From assembly GCF_000210075.1 (NCBI RefSeq), contig NC_021017.1, positions 113,403 through 147,298 on the forward strand: DNA of 33,896 nucleotides, written 5' to 3'. The notes under the pieces were generated by a model. That model did no database searches, was not told the DNA's origin, and saw only the letters and a program-made list of their open reading frames with translations. The position numbers and the translations under genes were made by a program. Shown piece after piece: positions 31,927-33,896 of this stretch. Each line of letters starts with the position of its first letter. Position 1 is the stretch's first letter. The DNA comes from Bacteroides xylanisolvens XB1A (lineage in GTDB: Bacteria; Bacteroidota; Bacteroidia; Bacteroidales; Bacteroidaceae).

Positions 31927-32733
31927 TTATTTCAATAACTTTTTATTTTTGATATCTTCTAGTATGCTCATTTGTTGAATTGCTATTTGATTTAATTTGA
32001 TAAGTCTGTCTTTGGGTGTCAAACCTTCATTTATGAAAACGGCATTTAAATTTTCCATGTTTGATAAGCAGATAAGTTCATTGATTGAGGCATAATCACG
32101 AATATTACCTTTTAAATTAGGGTGTGTATCACGCCATTCTAAGGCTGTCATTCCAAACATGGCTACATTAAGGATATCAGCTTCGCTGGCATAAATCATG
32201 GATGCTTGCTGTGGGGTGATTTCTTGAGGGATAAGATGCTGCTTGATTGCATCAGTATGAATATGATAATTAATTTTAGATAGTTCTCGCTTTGCTGACC
32301 AACCAATTTGAGCTTGCTCTTGCTCTTTGAGACGTTGGAATTCTTTTACTATATATAACTCAAATTCAACAGAAATCCAACTTGCAAATTTGAATGCAAT
32401 ATCTTTGTGGGCAAAAGTGCCGCCATATCTTCCGGATTTGGATATGAGTCCAATAGCACAGGTCGTTTCTATCCATTTTTGAGGAGAAAGAGTGAATGCA
32501 TTTAAACCTGCTTCTTTTCTAAACCCCTCGAATTCGAGGGGTTTAAAATGGGGGTTATATAATATTTCCCATAGTCCTAGATATTCAATAGTCATTCTAT
32601 TACGTAGCCAGTTGGCAATAACAGTATTAGCATCTGTTGTCTTGTATTTAGCTATGTCGGTTAAAGAAATATAATCTGTATCGTTGATCTTTAAGATAGT
32701 AACGTCTGTGGTCTGAACTGTAATCTTTGCCAT
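31927..32733 (-). CDS. KilA-N domain protein
   Basis: KilA-N domains are DNA-binding modules common in phage and large DNA viruses and in scattered bacterial genes. Using ATG 32733 (MAKITVQTTD), the protein has 268 residues. The KilA-N core spans about 20-135, with YISLTDIAKYK (21-31), NWLRNRMTIEYLGLWE (41-56), FTLSPQKWIETT (80-91) and the hallmark GRYGGTFAHKDIAFKFASW (101-119). A coiled stretch follows (EFQRLKEQEQ), then a C-terminal domain (SASMIYASEADILNVAMFG-like part) of unknown role. A longer start at 32790 overlaps the predicted promoter and is rejected. A 26-bp perfect palindrome lies within the coding region. It leads a two-gene unit with the AlaX-like gene; no other phage genes are nearby. 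Confidence 0.88.
   Translation of the reverse strand: MAKITVQTTDVTILKINDTDYISLTDIAKYKTTDANTVIANWLRNRMTIEYLGLWEILYNPHFKPLEFEGFRKEAGLNAFTLSPQKWIETTCAIGLISKSGRYGGTFAHKDIAFKFASWISVEFELYIVKEFQRLKEQEQAQIGWSAKRELSKINYHIHTDAIKQHLIPQEITPQQASMIYASEADILNVAMFGMTALEWRDTHPNLKGNIRDYASINELICLSNMENLNAVFINEGLTPKDRLIKLNQIAIQQMSILEDIKNKKLLK
32520..32545. repeat. 26-bp perfect palindrome inside the KilA-N gene
   Basis: The half-site TAAACCCCTCGAA is followed directly by its exact complement, centred on an EcoRI-type GAATTC. In the KilA-N frame it encodes about residues 63-71 (FKPLEFEGF). It could form a hairpin in the mRNA or be a protein-binding site. Confidence 0.7.
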
Positions 32734-32748
32734 ATTCTGATTTTTCAG

Positions 32749-32780
32749 TAAAGGTAAAGTTATATTTGGGAATAAAGAAA
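32749..32780 (-). promoter_or_regulatory. Predicted promoter of the KilA-N/AlaX-like unit
   Basis: On the minus strand TTTC (32780-32777) is followed after exactly 20 bp by TACCTTTA (32756-32749). Each word is one base off the TTTG / TAnnTTTG consensus. The predicted leader before ATG 32733 is only about 9 nt. Confidence 0.4.
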
Positions 32781-32834
32781 CGTATATCACTTTTTATTCA
32801 AGGTATGTTAAACTCACTTCTAATATATAGGCAT

Positions 32835-32859
32835 AAAAAAAGGAGCAACGCCTTGCTCC
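32835..32859 (-). terminator. Intrinsic terminator of the candidate sRNA
   Basis: On the minus strand GGAGCAA-GGCG-TTGCTCC (32859-32842) forms a perfect 7-bp stem with a 4-nt loop, followed at once by seven T (32841-32835). Confidence 0.85.
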
Positions 32860-32896
32860 AACCTTTGTTAACCTTAAATCTAATACTATGAAAAAC
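32835..32896 (-). ncRNA. Candidate small RNA of about 62 nt
   Basis: A consensus promoter (32903-32933) would start a transcript near 32896. It would end at a hairpin with a T7 run (32835-32859), with no ORF of useful size in between on that strand. The predicted RNA has an unstructured 5' part of about 37 nt, including the AAGGTTAACAAAGGTTGG segment, then the GGAGCAA/TTGCTCC terminator stem. It lies 100 bp upstream of the KilA-N start in the same orientation, so it could be a free sRNA or a terminated leader. I recall similar sequences in other Bacteroides genomes but cannot confirm. Confidence 0.65.
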
Positions 32897-32902
32897 ACAT
32901 TG

Positions 32903-32933
32903 CAAAGATACGGACTATTGGGAAATTAGCAAA
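32903..32933 (-). promoter_or_regulatory. Consensus Bacteroides promoter of the candidate sRNA
   Basis: On the minus strand TTTG (32933-32930), a 19-bp spacer and TATCTTTG (32910-32903) match both consensus words exactly with ideal spacing. This is the best promoter match in the window. Confidence 0.8.
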
Positions 32934-33035
32934 TAATCCAAGAAAAATGGCATGTTATATAACATAGATTAAGAAAAACTTCTTTCGTCTTAACGGTTAT
33001 TCGATATTTTGGGCGTCTATGTATGGAGTTTTTTT

Positions 33036-33043
33036 TATCTTTG
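33036..33043 (+). promoter_or_regulatory. Predicted -7 element of the SGNH hydrolase gene
   Basis: TATCTTTG matches TAnnTTTG exactly and predicts a start near 33050. A TTTG at 33008-33011 is 24 bp upstream, slightly too far. Its position rules out the longer reading start at 33019. Confidence 0.55.
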
Positions 33044-33078
33044 TGCAAAATATCATATTACTAATACTTAATATAAAC

Positions 33079-33780
33079 ATGGATAAAAGAAGATTAAGCC
33101 AATGGATGTTATTGGCTGTTGTTTGCTTGAGTTTCTCAATAGGAGAAAGCTATGCACAGAAAAATGATTTTAGAAATTTAGCTCGTTATTCAAAACAAAA
33201 TGCTGCACTTCCAAAGGCGACGAAGAAAGACAAACGAGTTATTTTTATGGGAAATTCCATTACGGAGGGCTGGGTACGTACTCATCCGGACTTTTTCAAA
33301 TCAAACGGTTATATCGGCCGTGGAATCAGTGGGCAGACTTCCTATCAATTCTTGTTGCGTTTTCGGGAAGATGTGATTAATCTTTCTCCTGCTTTAGTGG
33401 TGATTAATGCCGGAACAAATGATGTCGCCGAAAATACACAAACTTATAATGAAGATTATACATTCGGAAACATTGTTTCTATGACAGAATTGGCAAAAGC
33501 AAATAAGATAAAAGTGATTCTGACTTCCGTATTGCCTGCCGCTGCATTTAAATGGAGAATGGAAATAAAAGATGTTCCACAGAAAATTAAATCTTTAAAT
33601 GATCGGATAGAGGCTTATGCAAAAGCTAATAAAATTCCGTTTGTTAATTATTATAAGGCAATGGTGGATGAAAATCAGGCCTTGAATCCCCAATATACTA
33701 AAGATGGAGTGCATCCGACAGGCGAGGGGTATGATATTATGGAGCCGTTGATTAAGAGTGCGATAGAGAAAGCACTCTAA
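33079..33780 (+). CDS. Secreted SGNH/GDSL-family hydrolase
   Basis: SGNH hydrolases are Ser-His esterases acting on acyl or acetyl esters, often on carbohydrates or lipids. With ATG 33079 the protein has 233 residues. It starts with a signal peptide (MDKRRLSQWMLLAVVCLSFS, cleavage near ESYAQ at 23-27). The four blocks are present: GNSITEGW (Ser60 nucleophile), GRGISGQTS (oxyanion Gly), NAGTNDV (Asn114) and KDGVHPTGEGY (Asp209, His212). GNSIT in place of GDSL is common in Bacteroides homologues. The substrate is unknown; acetyl-esterase, lysophospholipase or glycan de-esterification roles are all possible. The promoter and a following hairpin indicate a single-gene unit. Confidence 0.92.
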   Translation: MDKRRLSQWMLLAVVCLSFSIGESYAQKNDFRNLARYSKQNAALPKATKKDKRVIFMGNSITEGWVRTHPDFFKSNGYIGRGISGQTSYQFLLRFREDVINLSPALVVINAGTNDVAENTQTYNEDYTFGNIVSMTELAKANKIKVILTSVLPAAAFKWRMEIKDVPQKIKSLNDRIEAYAKANKIPFVNYYKAMVDENQALNPQYTKDGVHPTGEGYDIMEPLIKSAIEKAL

Positions 33781-33807
33781 GGTTTATTGATGTAAATTTT
33801 GAAATAT

Positions 33808-33841
33808 AAATGCTGTCTGATAATCAAGTTGGGCAGCATTT
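33808..33841 (+). terminator. Hairpin after the SGNH hydrolase gene
   Basis: AAATGCTGTCT pairs with GGGCAGCATTT over 11 positions (two G-U pairs) with a 12-nt loop, 27 bp after the stop. The T run is short, so termination is likely but not certain. Confidence 0.65.
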
Positions 33842-33860
33842 ATTGTGAATGTGCACTTCT

Positions 33861-33896
33861 ATGGATATAGTTGTTGAAAAGGTTTTAGATGACGTA
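33861..33896 (+). CDS. Possible start of a further gene, cut by the window edge
   Basis: An open frame begins ATGGATATAG at 33861 and reads MDIVVEKVLDDV to the edge. Twelve codons are too few to identify anything, and no promoter word was seen after the preceding hairpin. This may be chance. Confidence 0.2.
   Translation, partial: MDIVVEKVLDDV

Noticed and set aside
32888..32929. Plus-strand leader peptide of 13 codons (MKNTLQRYGLLGN)
   Set aside because: The complete promoter and terminator here point to the minus strand; no plus-strand promoter precedes the peptide, so the ORF is probably incidental.

Overview
The window looks like chromosomal DNA of a Bacteroides species (Bacteroidota). 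Reasons: several promoters fit the Bacteroides layout (-33 TTTG, -7 TAnnTTTG) and Shine-Dalgarno sites are mostly absent. Exported proteins have 'AQ'-type signal peptides, the LL-diaminopimelate aminotransferase (DapL) route is used, and the gene order is a nitrogen/glutamine cluster of the kind I associate with the B. thetaiotaomicron group. The species call is inference; no search was run.

Layout. (1) 1-1449, minus strand: a nitrogen-sensing operon of an outer-membrane beta-barrel protein, P-II (glnB/glnK type) and the 5' end of a probable ammonium transporter. (2) 1636-3734, minus: dapF then dapL, for lysine and meso-DAP. (3) 4149-5458: a cysteine-less thioredoxin-like protein (plus) and an exported glycerophosphodiesterase (minus), converging on two hairpins. 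(4) 5683-22287: the core, two divergent transcription units. gltB-gltD-asnB run on the minus strand and glmS-purF paralogue-carA-carB on the plus strand. Five of these seven consecutive genes carry a glutaminase domain, so the block joins ammonia capture (P-II, Amt, GOGAT) to the glutamine-spending branch points for asparagine, amino sugars, phosphoribosylamine and carbamoyl phosphate. (5) 22492-24438: mannose-1-phosphate guanylyltransferase, tail to tail with an AraC-type regulator. (6) 24600-30584: an exporter of the YbhGFSR type (TolC, lipoprotein adaptor, fused double ATPase, two ABC-2 permeases), divergent from the AraC gene. (7) 30747-33780: a small heat-shock protein behind what reads as a sigma-54 promoter, a KilA-N/AlaX-like gene pair, a short candidate small RNA with its own promoter and terminator, and a secreted SGNH hydrolase.

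The most unusual feature is a set of short inverted-repeat elements built on 7-bp periodicity in three sequence flavours (GAGTTGA-like, GAATGAA-like, AAATAGT-like). They sit in operon spacers (gltB-gltD, glmS-purF, dapF-dapL) and also, in frame, inside gltB and carA. A separate 138-bp element upstream of asnB has 33-bp terminal inverted repeats around 22-bp tandem units. The other highlights are the sigma-54-like hsp20 promoter with an upstream palindrome, the candidate sRNA at 32835-32896, and the long PurF paralogue. I found no CRISPR array, tRNA, rRNA, insertion sequence or prophage; the KilA-N gene is the only phage-flavoured gene.
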